DNA from: Agrostemma githago
Lineage: Eukaryota > Streptophyta > Magnoliopsida > Caryophyllales > Caryophyllaceae
NCBI GenBank assembly: GCA_958450325.1
Contig: OY288244.1
Coordinates: 35,153,424-35,217,423, forward strand
Direction of reading: 5' to 3'
DNA: 64,000 bases
The number at the start of each line of letters is the position of its first letter. Position 1 is the first letter of the stretch. The position numbers and the translations under genes were made by a program. Positions 33,884 to 45,632 of the stretch are shown one piece after another. Under the pieces are notes generated by a model. That model ran no database searches. It had not been told where the DNA came from and saw only the letters and a program-made list of their open reading frames with translations.

Positions 33884-36800
33884 TAATCGAACGATTTCTC
33901 CTCGATTCTCACCCTGAGGATCCCGATGGTAAGTCACACATCAGTTTTCCCCAGCGGAGTCGCCAAACTGTGGACATGACATAGGTCCACCCTAACGCGG
34001 CCACGCGCGGGTTTGGGTAGGCGAATGAATCTCATGTGAGATGGTTCTCGGGTTGAAATTTAAATCGTAGTTGGAGTCGCCACCGAACTTTGTGGGAGTT
34101 CGGGCCCATTCGAACCCACTCTATAACTGGTGGGCCGTGCACAAAGTACGGCCCACTTCTATACTAGAGCTTGTGGGGTCGTCCCTTTGCATTACGATAC
34201 CGATGCCGACATTATCGGGTACCGTATATCGAATGACTCTCCTACGCCAACGGTTTCAAACATCCGGAAACTGAGATTCTGAGTAAGGGGTGTAGGTACG
34301 TGTTGGGAAGCCCACAAAGGACACCCAACCTCGCCCGCACTTTAGCGGCCTCTACTAAGATACCGTTCGAGTTTGTAATACGCGCCCTAGTGATTCGGCT
34401 GAATGTTATGCAGACAACGTTTTACGAGACGCGAAAAATTGAATAAGTTGCTACGTCGATTTAATGTATCTAAACTAACATCGAAGTTATTTTAGCATGC
34501 GAGGTTCATTTTAGTACAATAAAACAAACGACAAAATAAAAGCGCGAAAGTAGATTACAAATACACGGGTGGAGTACAACCCGGAAATACAATACAACAA
34601 ACAAAATAGAATGATTGTGATAATAACGGGATGAATATTGATTAAATGATATAAGATGCGGTGATGATGCATGATTTTGAAAAGAAGGGACACGTGATTG
34701 CCTTTACACGTGACGACCAAGGTCATAAAAATGTTTGATGATGCTAACTTGACGTTTAAAAACTCATGTTGTATTACTAAGACAACCTCTCAATCGAGTC
34801 ATAGGAGGGACTCGATCGAGTGACCCTGTTACAGACCCCCTGCTACGTTTTTGAGGTGCCACTCGATCGAGTGCCCCCTGTACGGACTGCTGTTCGTTTC
34901 GAAAGGACGTTGATTTCGAAATTGCTTTTAAATTTAGATCGATAATTTGCTAAGTCGCGTAAAAATATAGTATAATTTATACTCGACTTAATTTTCGATA
35001 CTTGTGATATGTATGCTATTATTACGAGATCGATTGTCGGGAATTTAGAAAAGGCGTATTGATATCGTTTTGAACTGAATTAGGACTAAGATGATTCCCT
35101 CCGCGTCACGACACCATTATTAATCCTTACGGATTACGTGGTGTACGATTCGGCATCAACAGGTTCCGCAATAACTCGAAAAAAGGGGGATGGAATATGT
35201 TTAACAACGAATATTCACGATCTCATCACGCCTTGAGTGTTTAGGGCGGTGCTCCTCGAAAGGGCGCCACCACTGTTACAACTCGTAAAGGGATTAGAAG
35301 GTTCTTATACAAGATTCGTCTTTAAACGTATTCGATTCCAGATCGTTTGATATTTTTATGTATGTCGGATGTTAACTAATAACGACGATAAATAGTAATA
35401 CATATTATAAATAATAATATTAACAATATTAGAAACCAAGGAAAAATAAACAAAAGAAGAAGAAGGAAGAAGACGAGAAAGACGAAGAAAAGAGAGGGAA
35501 GAAAAGGAGGAATCGGGGTTGAATCTTACACCCTCAACCTACATGCTTTGTCTTCTCGGAATATGGCTCGTCTAGTAGTGGCTTTGTCTTCCGAGTTATT
35601 GCGGAAGATGATTCCCTCCGCGTCACGACACCGTTATTAATCCTTACGGATTACGTGGTGTACGATTCGGCATCAACAGGTTCCGCAATAACTCGAAAAA
35701 AGGGGGATGGAATGTGTTTAACGACGAATATTCACGATCTCATCACGCCTTGAGTGTTTAGGGCGGTGCTCCTCGAAAGGGCGCCACCACTGTTACAACT
35801 CGTAAAGGGTTTAAAAGGTTCTTATACGAGATTCGTCTTTAAACGTATTCGATTCCAGATCGTTTTATATTTTTATGTATGTGGGATGTTAACTAATAAC
35901 GATGATAAATAGTAATACATATGATAAATAATAATATTAACAATATTAGAAACCAAGGAAAAATAAACAAAAGAGGAAGAAGGAAGAAGACGAGAAAGAC
36001 AAAGAAAAGAGAGGGAAGAAAAGGAGGAATCGGGGTTGAATCTTACACCCTCAACTTACATGCTTTGTCTTCTCGGAATATGGTTCGTCTAGTAGTGGCT
36101 TAGGTACGGGAGCGTCGAGATGATACATGTGAGTTATGGTGGTTTAAGGTAGAAGAAGGGTTGCAAAGGGTTGTGAATGTGATAGATGGAAAAAGTTGTA
36201 GAGGATCAAAAGTTGTGAAATGTGTTGAAAGGATGGGGTATTTATAAGAAAACACACGGTTTAGGGTCACTCGATCGAATGGTGTAGGTGCACTCGATCG
36301 AGTGTCCGGTCTGAGGCCGGTTCGGCTGTTTTGTGGGCTCACTTGATCTAGTGGGCCTCAATCCACTCGATCGAGTGGGTTAAACCGAGGATAGGGTTTA
36401 GGGATAAAATTTTATCTCTAATTGAAGAGGTTTAGTAGCTTGGGTTCTGTGGACATGACGTAGGTCCACCCCGACGCGGCCACACGCGGGTTTGGGTAGG
36501 CGAATGAATCTCATGGTGAGATTGATCTCGGGTTGAAATTTAAGTCAAAGTTGGAGTCGCCACCGAATTTTATGGGAATTCGGACCCATTCGAGCCCACT
36601 CTATGTCGTCGTGGACCGTACACAAAGTACGGTCATTTCGATTTCAGAGTTTATGAGGTTCGTCCCTTTTGCATTACGATACCGATACTGTCTCTACCGG
36701 TTATCGTGTATAGAATGAATCTCGTGCGCCAACGGTTTCGGACATCCGGAAACCGAGGTTCTGAGTAAGGGGTGAGGGTACGTGTTGGGAAGCCCACTAA

Positions 36801-37909
36801 GGACACCCAACCCCGCCCGCACTTAGCGGCCTCTACTAAGACATCGTTCGAGTTCGTGTACGCGCGCTAGTAAATTGATTAAATGATATGCAAACAGCGT
36901 TTTCGACTAAGCATGCGAATTAAATGTGAGCTACGTCATTTTAATGCATCTTGATTCACGTCAAAGTGATTTAGCATGTGATGTTCATTTAAATAAATAA
37001 ACGGAAAACATCGAAAATAGAAAACTCGTAAATAAATTACAAATTACACGGGCGGAATACAACCCGGAATTCACAATGCAACGAGCGATAAAATAAAATA
37101 ATCGAATTAGACAACGGTAAACATTAACTATAAACGGACCCGTAAATAGAAAATGTGAACTAGACCGTAAAATGAATAAATGGACGAACTCCGATTAAAT
37201 GCACATTATGTTGTGCATTAAACGGAGGACGGAGATATGGAACCTAGACGTAGTGCTAGACCGATCCCGAATCTCGATGCCTTGTCCCGACTTATCATAT
37301 CGAAAATTGGCGTATGGATTAGTCACGTATCGGATACGACTTAAAGAGTCGTCGACACAAAACTAATCCTAAAAGACGTCGATCAAAGTCGTGATAGTGA
37401 AATAATAATGTATGAGTTTTGAAAATGAAGATCACGTGATTGACTTTACACGCGTGGATCGAAGCCGTAAAAAAAAGACGAGGCTCAAAGTGTAATATCC
37501 GTGTTTTATAGTGAGTCAAACTGAGTCAGTAATTATACTAAGTCAAACCTAAGCAATCATGTAGTAAGTTTTAACCGTACGAAACAAGTTACTCGACCCA
37601 ACCCGGATTAATTAGCGTGTGACTACATGTAGTTAATTTCCAAACTACACGTAGGTAATTGATGAATGAAACCCAAGCCCACATTCCTATTTCTTTTTAA
37701 ATTCCCTTAATAACCTAGCATAACCCACGTTACTCTTCTTTTTAAATTCCTTTAACACCCTAGCAGAACCCACGAAAAACACAGCACAACGTAGGGCTGC
37801 CGCACGAAACAATAAAAGAAGGAGGAGAGGACCCTAGGAGTCGGATCTGATCTTCGGTAGGCTAGACCTTGACTAAGCACGTCACTCGGTACGATACGCT
37901 GTCTTTTAC
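33884..37909. repeat. Macro-repeat unit 2 (4026 bp)
   Basis: Near-identical to unit 1: PBS 33948-33965, Tat LTR 33969-36447 with the internal duplication (35090-36103), second Tat LTR part 36448-37490, Tekay LTR fragment 37491-37909. Differences from unit 1 are scattered single bases (for example GGTGGGCCGTG for GGTGGACCGTG). Confidence 0.9.
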
Positions 37910-39028
37910 TAATCGAACGATTTCTCCTCGATTCTCACCCTGAGGATCCCGATGGTAAGTCACACATCAGTTTTCCCCAGCGGAGTCGCCAAACTGTGGA
38001 CATGACATAGGTCCACCCTAACGCGGCCACGCGCGGGTTTGGGTAGGCGAATGAATCTCATGTGAGATGGTTCTCGGGTTGAAATTTAAATCGTAGTTGG
38101 AGTCGCCACCGAACTTTGTGGGAGTTCGGGCCCATTCGAACCCACTCTATAACTGGTGGGCCGTGCATAAAGTACGGCCCACTTCTATACTAGAGCTTGT
38201 GGGGTTCGTCCCTTTGCATTACGATACCGATGCCGACATTATCGGGTACCGTATATCGAATGACTCTCCTACGCCAACGGTTTCAAACATCCGGAAACCG
38301 AGATTCTGAGTAAGGGGTGTAGGTACGTGTTGGGAAGCCCACAAAGGACACCCAACCCCGCCCGCACTTTAGCGGCCTCTACTAAGATACCGTTCGAGTT
38401 TGTAATACGCGTGCTAGTGATTCGGCTGAATGTTATGCAGACAACGTTTTACGAGATGCGAAAAATGGAATAAGTTGCTACGTCGATTTAATGTATCTAA
38501 ACTAACGTCGAAGTTATTTTAGCATGCGAGGTTCATTTTAGTACAATAAAACAAACGACAAAATAAAAGCGCGAAAGTAGATTACAAATACACGGGTGGA
38601 GTACAACCCGGAAATACAATACAACAAAAAAAAATGGAATGATTGTGATAATAAAGGGATGAATATAGATTAAATGATATAAGATGCGGTGATGATGCAT
38701 GATTTTGAAAAGAAGGGACACGTGATTGCCTTTACACGTGACGACCAAGGTCATAAAATTGTTTGATGATGCTAACTTGACTTTTTAAAACTCATGTTGT
38801 ATTACTAAGACAACCACTCAATCGAGTCATAGGAGGGACTCGATCGAGTGACCCTGTTACAGACCCCCTGCTACGTTTTTGAGGTGCCACTCGATCGAGT
38901 GCCCCCTGTACGGACTGCTGTTCGTTTCGAAAGGACGTTGATTTCGAAATTGCTTTTAAATTTAGATCGATAATTTGATAAGTCGCGTAAAAATATAGTA
39001 TAATTTATACTCGACTTAATTTTCGATA
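37910..39028. repeat. Macro-repeat unit 3, truncated (1119 bp)
   Basis: Begins like units 1 and 2, with PBS and LTR start (37995). At about 39028, inside the LTR, it switches without spacer to Tekay pol coding sequence. The rest of the unit is missing. It holds the palindromes at 38816-38898. Confidence 0.88.
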
Positions 39029-39032
39029 CAAC

Positions 39033-41201
39033 TTGGACAAGTTCGTGGTGGTGTTTATCGATGATATCTTGGTTTATTCAAGGAACCGGGAGGAGCATGC
39101 AGAGCATTTGAGGATCGTATTGCAATTACTTCAAGACAACCAGTTGTACGCTAAGCTATCAAAGTGCGAGTTCTGGTTGGAGAAGGTCGCATTCTTGGGA
39201 CACGTGATTTCGAAAGAGGGTGTATCTGTAGACCCGAGCAAGATCGAAGCTGTCTCAAAGTGGCAGGCGCCAAAGAATGTGGCAGAGATTCGGAGTTTCT
39301 TAGGGTTAGCCGGGTACTATCGAAGGTTTGTGAAGGACTTCTCAAAGATAGCAAGACCGTTGACTAACCGTATGAGGAAGGAGATTCGGTATAGGTGGGA
39401 TGACAGCTGTGAGAGGGCGTTCCAAACCTTGAAGGAGCGTCTGACTACAACACCAATCCTAGCCTTACCCGAAGGGAGCGAAAATTTTGAGGTGTACACT
39501 GATGCATCGAAAAATGGGTTGGGTTGTGTACTAATGCAGAATGGTAAAGTCATTGCATATGCTTCACGTCAACTGAAGACTTACGAAGAGAACTATCCAA
39601 CTCATGATCTAGAACTTGGGGCAGTGGTGTTTGCTCTGAAAATATGGAGACATTATCTGTATGGGGCAACATTCAAGGTATTTTCAGACCACAAGAGCTT
39701 GAAGTACATCTACACACAGAAGGAACTGAATATGCGGCAGAGGCGAAGGATAGAGTTGATCGGAGATTATGATATGGAGATTTTGTACCACGAGGGAAAG
39801 GCAAACGTGGTGGCCGACGCCCTAAGCAGGAAATCGGTGCTTTCTCTGTGTTTGGATATGTCCAGATTGAAGCTAAGGAATGAAGTGCAACAGATGGGGA
39901 TTCATGTGATAAGGAAAGGGGAAGCAATGTCGGAATTGGCGATTCAACCCGAGTTGTACGACGAAATACGAGAAGAGCAGTTTTTGGATCCGAAGTATGT
40001 AATGTGGCGAGCCCGCATTGAGAAAGGTGAACCCTCAAATCTCACCATTCACCCAGACGGGAGCCTCAGGATTAACGGCAGGTGGTGGGTACCAGAAGGA
40101 GGAGATCTAAGGAGGAAAATCATGACCGAGGCGCATTGTAGTCCTTACTCGGTACATCCGGGTGGGGACAAGTTGTATAAGGATCTGAAGAAGACATTCT
40201 GGTGGGATAACATGAAGAGAGAAGTGGCCGAGTTTGTGTCCAGATGTTTGACTTATCAGAAGGTTAAGAGTGAACACAAACGACCACAGGGTAAGCTGCA
40301 ACACTTAGAGGTACCTGAGTGGAAGTGGGACTCTATTTCTATGGATTTCATTGTAGGTTTGCCGAGAACTCAAAAAGGGAATAATATAATTTGGGTAATA
40401 GTAGATCGACTCACCAAGTCGGCTCACTTCATACCAATGAAGGATACGTGGAGTAAGGCCGAGCTAGCAATGGCTTATAGGAGACATGTTCTGAAATTAC
40501 ATGGAGTACATAGAGATATTGTGTCAGATCGTGATTCGAGGTTCATATCGAAGTTTTGGCAGGAGCTGCAAGAATCTTTGGGTACACGATTGAAGATGAG
40601 TACAACATTCCACCCTGCTACTGACGGTCAGACAGAACGGACCATACAGACTCTGGAAGATATGTTGCGGGCATGTGCATTGGAATTTCGAGGTTCGTGG
40701 GAGGATCGACTGGATTTGATCAAGTTCTCTTACAACAACGGCTACCATGCTAGCATCCAGATGGCACTGTTTGAAGCTTTGTATGGGAGGAAGTGTAGGA
40801 GCCCGGTATGTTGGGACGAGAAGGCCGATGCAGTAGTGTTGGGGCCTCACATGATTCAGGAAATGATCGAGCAGGTACATGTAATCCGACAGAAGATGCG
40901 AGCGGCACAAGATTGTCAAAAGAGCTATGCCGATCTCCACCGCCGAGAGGTTGAGTTTTTGGTGGGTGACAAGGTCTTGCTGAAAGTGTCACCTATGAGA
41001 GGGGTTATGACGTTCGGGAAGAAGGGCAAGTTGAGCCGAAAGTTTATTGGGCCGTATGAAATTCTGGATAGGATTGGGGAGGTTGCGTATCGGTTAGCAT
41101 TTCCCCTAGCTCTCGATAAAGTTCATAATGTGTTTCATGTTTCCCAATTGAGGAAATACTTGAGTGACCCGTCCCACATCATTGAACCCGATACGATTTA
41201 G
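39033..41201 (+). CDS. Tekay A pol fragment: reverse transcriptase end, RNase H, integrase
   Basis: 722 uninterrupted codons; the Met is only the first after the rearrangement junction, not a native start. It opens inside the reverse transcriptase with the catalytic box VVVFIDDILVYSR, then FLGHVISKEG. RNase H follows (YTDASKNGLG ... HDLELGAVV ... VFSDHKSL ... NVVADALSR). Integrase has the zinc-binding HCSPYSVHPGG region, but the second cysteine pair reads CLTYQK (B has CLTCQK). The DDE residues stand in SMDFIVGLP, VSDRDSRF and TDGQTERTI, ending with the HNVFHVSQLRK segment. The stop at 41199-41201 replaces the CAG found in B, cutting off the chromodomain. Confidence 0.85.
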   Translation: MDKFVVVFIDDILVYSRNREEHAEHLRIVLQLLQDNQLYAKLSKCEFWLEKVAFLGHVISKEGVSVDPSKIEAVSKWQAPKNVAEIRSFLGLAGYYRRFVKDFSKIARPLTNRMRKEIRYRWDDSCERAFQTLKERLTTTPILALPEGSENFEVYTDASKNGLGCVLMQNGKVIAYASRQLKTYEENYPTHDLELGAVVFALKIWRHYLYGATFKVFSDHKSLKYIYTQKELNMRQRRRIELIGDYDMEILYHEGKANVVADALSRKSVLSLCLDMSRLKLRNEVQQMGIHVIRKGEAMSELAIQPELYDEIREEQFLDPKYVMWRARIEKGEPSNLTIHPDGSLRINGRWWVPEGGDLRRKIMTEAHCSPYSVHPGGDKLYKDLKKTFWWDNMKREVAEFVSRCLTYQKVKSEHKRPQGKLQHLEVPEWKWDSISMDFIVGLPRTQKGNNIIWVIVDRLTKSAHFIPMKDTWSKAELAMAYRRHVLKLHGVHRDIVSDRDSRFISKFWQELQESLGTRLKMSTTFHPATDGQTERTIQTLEDMLRACALEFRGSWEDRLDLIKFSYNNGYHASIQMALFEALYGRKCRSPVCWDEKADAVVLGPHMIQEMIEQVHVIRQKMRAAQDCQKSYADLHRREVEFLVGDKVLLKVSPMRGVMTFGKKGKLSRKFIGPYEILDRIGEVAYRLAFPLALDKVHNVFHVSQLRKYLSDPSHIIEPDTI

Positions 41202-41408
41202 CTAGATGATTCTCTTACCTATGAGGAGGTGCCAAAGGAAATTCTAGACCGGAAAGTTCGAAGAACTCGGGGAGGAGAAACAGCCCTTGTTAAAGTTTTA
41301 TGGTCTAATCACAATGTCGAGGAGGCCACCTGGGAAACAGAAGCGTCGATGCGGAAACGTTTCCCTCATCTCTTCGACCAGGTAATTACTTCGGTTACGG
41401 GGACGTAA
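41202..41408 (+). pseudogene. Tekay A chromodomain, cut off by a premature stop
   Basis: The same frame continues past the TAG for 68 codons: EILDRKVRRTRGGETALVKV, WSNHNVEEATWE and RKRFPHLF, the chromodomain at the integrase C-terminus of chromoviruses, thought to direct integration to particular chromatin. The type matches the Tekay/Del clade. Then comes TAA at 41406-41408. Confidence 0.82.
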
Positions 41409-41687
41409 CCTGGTCTTTAAGAAGGGTAGGATGTCATACCCAGTTATTTTCCTATATCATGTTTGCTTAGTGACTGTGTCAGTTTTGTGATAAGTGGGAT
41501 TGGTTGTCACTAGTTTAATTGTGTGTATATTGTTAATCTACATGAGACGGGTACAACAGTTAATCATGTAATGGGTTTGGTGAGGTATTCGAGCTGTGTA
41601 GATCATTGGAGGTGCCGTTAGTCGAGAGGCGTCGTTATTGAGCGGATCCAAAACTTCGGGACGAAGTTCCTTATAAGGAGGGTAGAT
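41409..41687 (+). other. 3' untranslated region of Tekay A with two purine tracts
   Basis: A first tract (AAGAAGGGTAGGA at 41419-41431) is followed by TGTCATACCC; a second (ATAAGGAGGGTAGAT at 41673-41687) directly precedes the LTR start TGTAATATCC. The second is the functional polypurine tract by position. Confidence 0.65.
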
Positions 41688-42516
41688 TGTAATATCCGTG
41701 TTTTATAGTGAGTCAAACTGAGTCAGTAATTATACTAAGTCAAACCTGAGCAATCATGTAGTAAGTTTTAACCGTACGGAACAAGTTACTCGACCCAGCC
41801 CGGATTAATTAGCGTGTGACTACATGTAGTTAATTTCCAAACTACACGTAGGTAATTGATGAATGAAACCCAAGACCACATTCTCTAATAACCTAGCATA
41901 ACCCACGTTACTCTTCTTTTTAAATTCCTTTAACACCCTAGCAGAACCCACGAAAAACACAGCACAACGTAGGGCTGCCGCACGAAACAATAAAAGAAGG
42001 AGGAGAGGACCCTAGGAGTCGGATCGGATCTTCGGTAGGATAGACCTTGACTAAGCACGTCACTCGGTACGATACGCTGTCTTTTACGTTTAATTGCATG
42101 ATTAGTATACATTTGTGTCGAATTATCGGAAACTAGGATCATATAGTCGGGTAACACTTGTGGTGCGTCATTGTTGTTGTTACGTAGTTGGACAGGTTAT
42201 CCGTGTCATGATTTTGACCGTGTCATGCTAATTTTGTCGGGTAATGTGTCGAGTCTTAATGTCTAAATAATGATGTTGGGAATGGTATTATCGGGTTGAT
42301 GTTGTTTGTCTAGTTTGGGTCAGACTATGACATCTTTATGGTCGTGTGATAGTGTGCTGTCGTGGTATTATCATAGCGGTAGTTGTCGTTGCGGTTCTCG
42401 TGGTATCATTGTTTGTATTTGTGACGCCGTGACGGTTTAGTGAGGTTAAAGTCGATTGGTGTGGTTATCGATGCATGTGAGTTGGTGATTGTTGATTTCC
42501 TTATGGTCGGTATAGT

Positions 42517-42521
42517 GCAGC
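42517..42521. repeat. Target-site duplication GCAGC, left copy, of the Athila-like element
   Basis: Repeated at 50184-50188. The empty site at about 60371 reads TAGTGCAGCAGTGTAGAG. Confidence 0.9.
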
Positions 42522-44106
42522 TAATAAGTGTAGTTTGTAGTGCCTATTTCGTAGTGTTTTGGTCCCATTTTCCTTGTGGAATCGCTCCTTGGGAGCGATT
42601 TATGGGCTTCTTATGCTTCCTTTAGTTCGTTTCAGGTTCCTGAGACCCGTTTGGAAGATTTGGAGCGTTTCCGACTCGATTCATACACATTTTGGAGCCA
42701 ATGAGATAAAGGAACGATGACTCGATGCTTTGGAATCGACCCCGAGACCTTGGGACCCAATCCCGAGCCTCCGAGACCCGATCCCGAGTCCCGAGAATCG
42801 ATGAGAAGTCCATGTGAAGCAAGGAAGGACCAAAAGGATCATATTGGAGGCCTACAAGACTCATCCCCGACGGGTATGGCCTCAACCCGTCCGGGATGAG
42901 GTGCACTAAAAGCGATGCTCCTGTTTTGGGTCCATCCCGACCGGGATGAGCTCATCCCGACCGGGATGACCCAGTTACAGGCCCGCGTGACTTTGTTTCA
43001 TCTCCCTTTGCATTGTAACCCTATATATACCCTTCCTCTTGTATTCCTTTGTTATGTTAGACACTTCCCATTAAACCCTAGCCTAGTTTTAGCATAGATT
43101 AGATTAGATTAGTGTAGATTAGTCTTTAGATTATCGTTAATCCTAGTTTAATGCTTGTAATTTGGGAATTCTTCAAGATCTTCACCAAGCTTGACAAACT
43201 TGGATGTTTGTTTTGGGTTTTTCTCATCTATGCAAGTTTTCTTCTTCCTTTCATCTTCTAGTATGGTATAATCTTCTTTTCCTTTCTCTTAATCTTGTTC
43301 TTTCATTAAAGTTTGAATCTTTGTTGTGTGGATTGCTCATAGTTCATAGTTCTTGTTAGTTTCATTATGCTAGTTTGGTTGTTTAAATGGATTTCTCTTC
43401 TTAGTGCTAGTTTTAGTATAGATATGTTAGAGTAGTATCTTTCTAGGGTTAGTAAGGTGATTAGGGTGTTAATTGGATGATTAAGGGATTGTTGGAGATG
43501 TTGTTGGAAGATTTGGGTTTCCTCTTGGTTGATGCATATTACATGTTTGTTGAAATGCTTGAATGACTAAGTAGGTTAGAATGCTTGTTTTTCTTGCCTT
43601 TCTTTCGTGGGTGTTAGTTTGTTGTGGGTTCGGTTCCCTCATTAAGTTGCGAGAGCCCGGTGAGGACGACACCTAGGTCGGTCTAAGTTGCGAGAGCCCG
43701 GATTCGACCTAGGCCGCAATAGCGCGCTAGAACCCCGTTTGTCTTGTGCGTCGCCAAAATGGGTTCCATGTGGAACCTCTAGGTGAGTCTAAGTTGCGAG
43801 AGCCCGGACCAACCTAGATTACCCTACTACCTCCTTCACTCTAGCTCTTCCTTGACCATTCTGTTACCCCTTTGACCCCGACCTAATCCTAGCCCGTTTT
43901 CCTTGTTCGTTTTCTTGCTTTAGACCTAGCTTAGTCCTAGTCTCCCCCTCCTTAGATTAGCTCGTCTCGAACCTAGTCCTAGACCGTAGCATATCTTAGT
44001 CCGACCTCCTGTCCCTGTAGATTCGACCCGACTTACCCTAGCTACCCTAGTTAGGTTAGTTGGTTTTTATTTGGTGGCGGGATCCACGACAAATCCCTTC
44101 CCATCA
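42522..44106 (+). repeat. Athila-like 5' LTR
   Basis: Starts TAATAAGTGTAG (the right LTR has TGATAAGTATAG) and ends CTTCCCATCA. Two TCATCCCGACCGGGATGA palindromes (42929-42970) lie upstream of the TATA box CTATATATACCC (about 43021). Further in, AAGTTGCGAGAGCCCGG occurs three times between about 43645 and 43807. Confidence 0.88.
42860..42972 (+). promoter_or_regulatory. Palindrome cluster upstream of the TATA box, Athila-like 5' LTR
   Basis: One degenerate pair (CATCCCCGACGGGTATGG, CAACCCGTCCGGGATGAG) and two good copies of TCATCCCGACCGGGATGA, 50-160 bases upstream of CTATATATACCC. Confidence 0.65.
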
Positions 44107-44108
44107 AA

Positions 44109-44128
44109 TTGGCGCCGTTGCCGGGGAC
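44109..44128 (+). promoter_or_regulatory. Primer-binding site of the Athila-like element
   Basis: TGGCGCCGTTGCCGGGGA shortly after the LTR end CCCATCA. This site is characteristic of Athila and related elements (reported as matching tRNA-Asp). Confidence 0.8.
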
Positions 44129-44255
44129 GGCGTAGTTTAGACTTTTGTTTTCTTAGTTTTGGACTTTGTTCTTGATTTTTGTGTTCTCTTCTCCTTGTGT
44201 ATGTCCGTTTTTCTTCTTGTGTGTTACTCTCCCTTCCTAGTGCCTCAAAAGCACT

Positions 44256-45632
44256 ATGATACTAACGTTTGCTCAATTGCTTATAGCTCATCCTAGGTAC
44301 CAAAGCGACGTTATGGACATGGCTCGTCCAAGCTACCATCAATCATCACGGGACAACTATGGAGCGAATTACCAAAACCCACAACTTTACCAACCATATC
44401 AACCTCATCAACAATCTTATGAACGCCCTCCATACGGTTACCAAGAAAGTTGTCAAGGATCATTCCGACATCCTAACAACTACCAAACACCCTCACATAA
44501 CCCACGACCACAAGATCCCAACTTTGAGACTTTTCAAATGATGCATCAATTGCTTAAGGGTCAACATGATGCGATAGATCTATTGTAAAAGACTCAACAA
44601 GCGATGGTGACTCAAATAATAGGGGTTAGGGATGAGCTCAAGGCCCAAATAGAGGTGCAAGATGCTCGCATCAATGCACTCATGGCTCATATCACGATGT
44701 TGGCCACTCGAGCTCCACTACATGTTGAGGAAGGTTCATTTGAGCAAGAAGGTCGGGTGCCTCCACAAGAAAGTCAACCCAACCTTGAAGCTACAAATGA
44801 AGAAGAGAGGGTCGATCAAGAGACCATTGTTGAGTGTTGCTTGGGTGGTGGAGATAGGGAGAGAATAGAGGAAGTTGAAGCTTCAAGGGCCAACAATGAG
44901 GAGGGGAGTGAGCATGATTCTCAAGATAACTCTTGGGGAGCCGATGTATTGGCGTTAAAATTGGATTTGTTCAATTTTCTTCGTGATGAACCACTAGACG
45001 ATCCAAAGCCAAGTGAAGACATACCTCCTCTAGGCCATAAAGACAAGGTGAGTGAAAAGGAGCGCAATACTTGGGAAAAAGAAGTAGATGCCTTGGAACT
45101 TGCCTTGTATGGGAAATTGGAGGATCCTAAAGCCTCCAATGAAGAAAACTTGATGCCTTCTCCTCCTCTACCGCACTCGATGTCTAGTCCCTTGTCTTGT
45201 GAGATGGTTGGTGAAGAGGATCCTTGTCGGGCGGTGGAAAAGAGTTCCACTCTCGACCCCGTAGAAGAAGTGACACCCCTAGGGTGTGATCTCCCGCATT
45301 ATAATGCCGAGCATGACTCTAGACCACTATACCTACCGGATGGTCATAAGAGTCGTAGCTATGTTGGTTCCGAAGACCCGGAAGATCACAATAACCCCGA
45401 GCATAATGAAGATGATCGCTTTTTCCCTCTGACTTGGAAGCTCTTAGCAGTGGCTAGGCTCGGCCATGTGAGCTTAAATGAAGATGTTGCTAGGGCATTT
45501 GACTTACTCCTTCGAGCTCTTGATGGCTATGGAGGTGTAGTTGGTGAGAGTACCTTATTGTATATATCTCTTTTTCTTGTTCTTTTTGCTTTTGTGTGTG
45601 TATATATGTTTGTTTGGTACCTTGGTTTCTAG
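44256..45632 (+). pseudogene. Single ORF of the Athila-like element (function unknown)
   Basis: 459 codons in one frame, broken by a TAA at 44586-44588. The N-terminal part is rich in Tyr, Gln, Pro and Asn (YQPYQPHQQSYERPPYGYQE). Then comes a helical segment (TQQAMVTQIIGVRDELKAQI), a long acidic, low-complexity region (EEVEASRANNEEGSEHD), the motif FFPLTWKLLAVARLGHV, and a strongly hydrophobic C-terminus of about 24 residues (about 45553-45630) that could span a membrane. I recognise no Gag, protease or polymerase domain. The terminal hydrophobic segment suggests a relic of the envelope-like ORF of Athila elements, perhaps fused to a Gag-like part; this is inference. Confidence 0.5.

Larger units (their letters stand above)
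39029..41687 (+). mobile_element. Tekay-type chromovirus A, 5'-truncated interior
   Basis: Covers part of reverse transcriptase through the 3' untranslated region, followed by the shared LTR at 41688. 5' LTR, gag, protease and the N-terminal half of the reverse transcriptase are missing, replaced by macro-repeat unit 3. Very similar to B (57163-59539). Confidence 0.88.

Noticed and set aside
39029..41687. Complete second Tekay element
   Set aside because: No 5' LTR, PBS, gag or protease; sequence to the left is Tat LTR.
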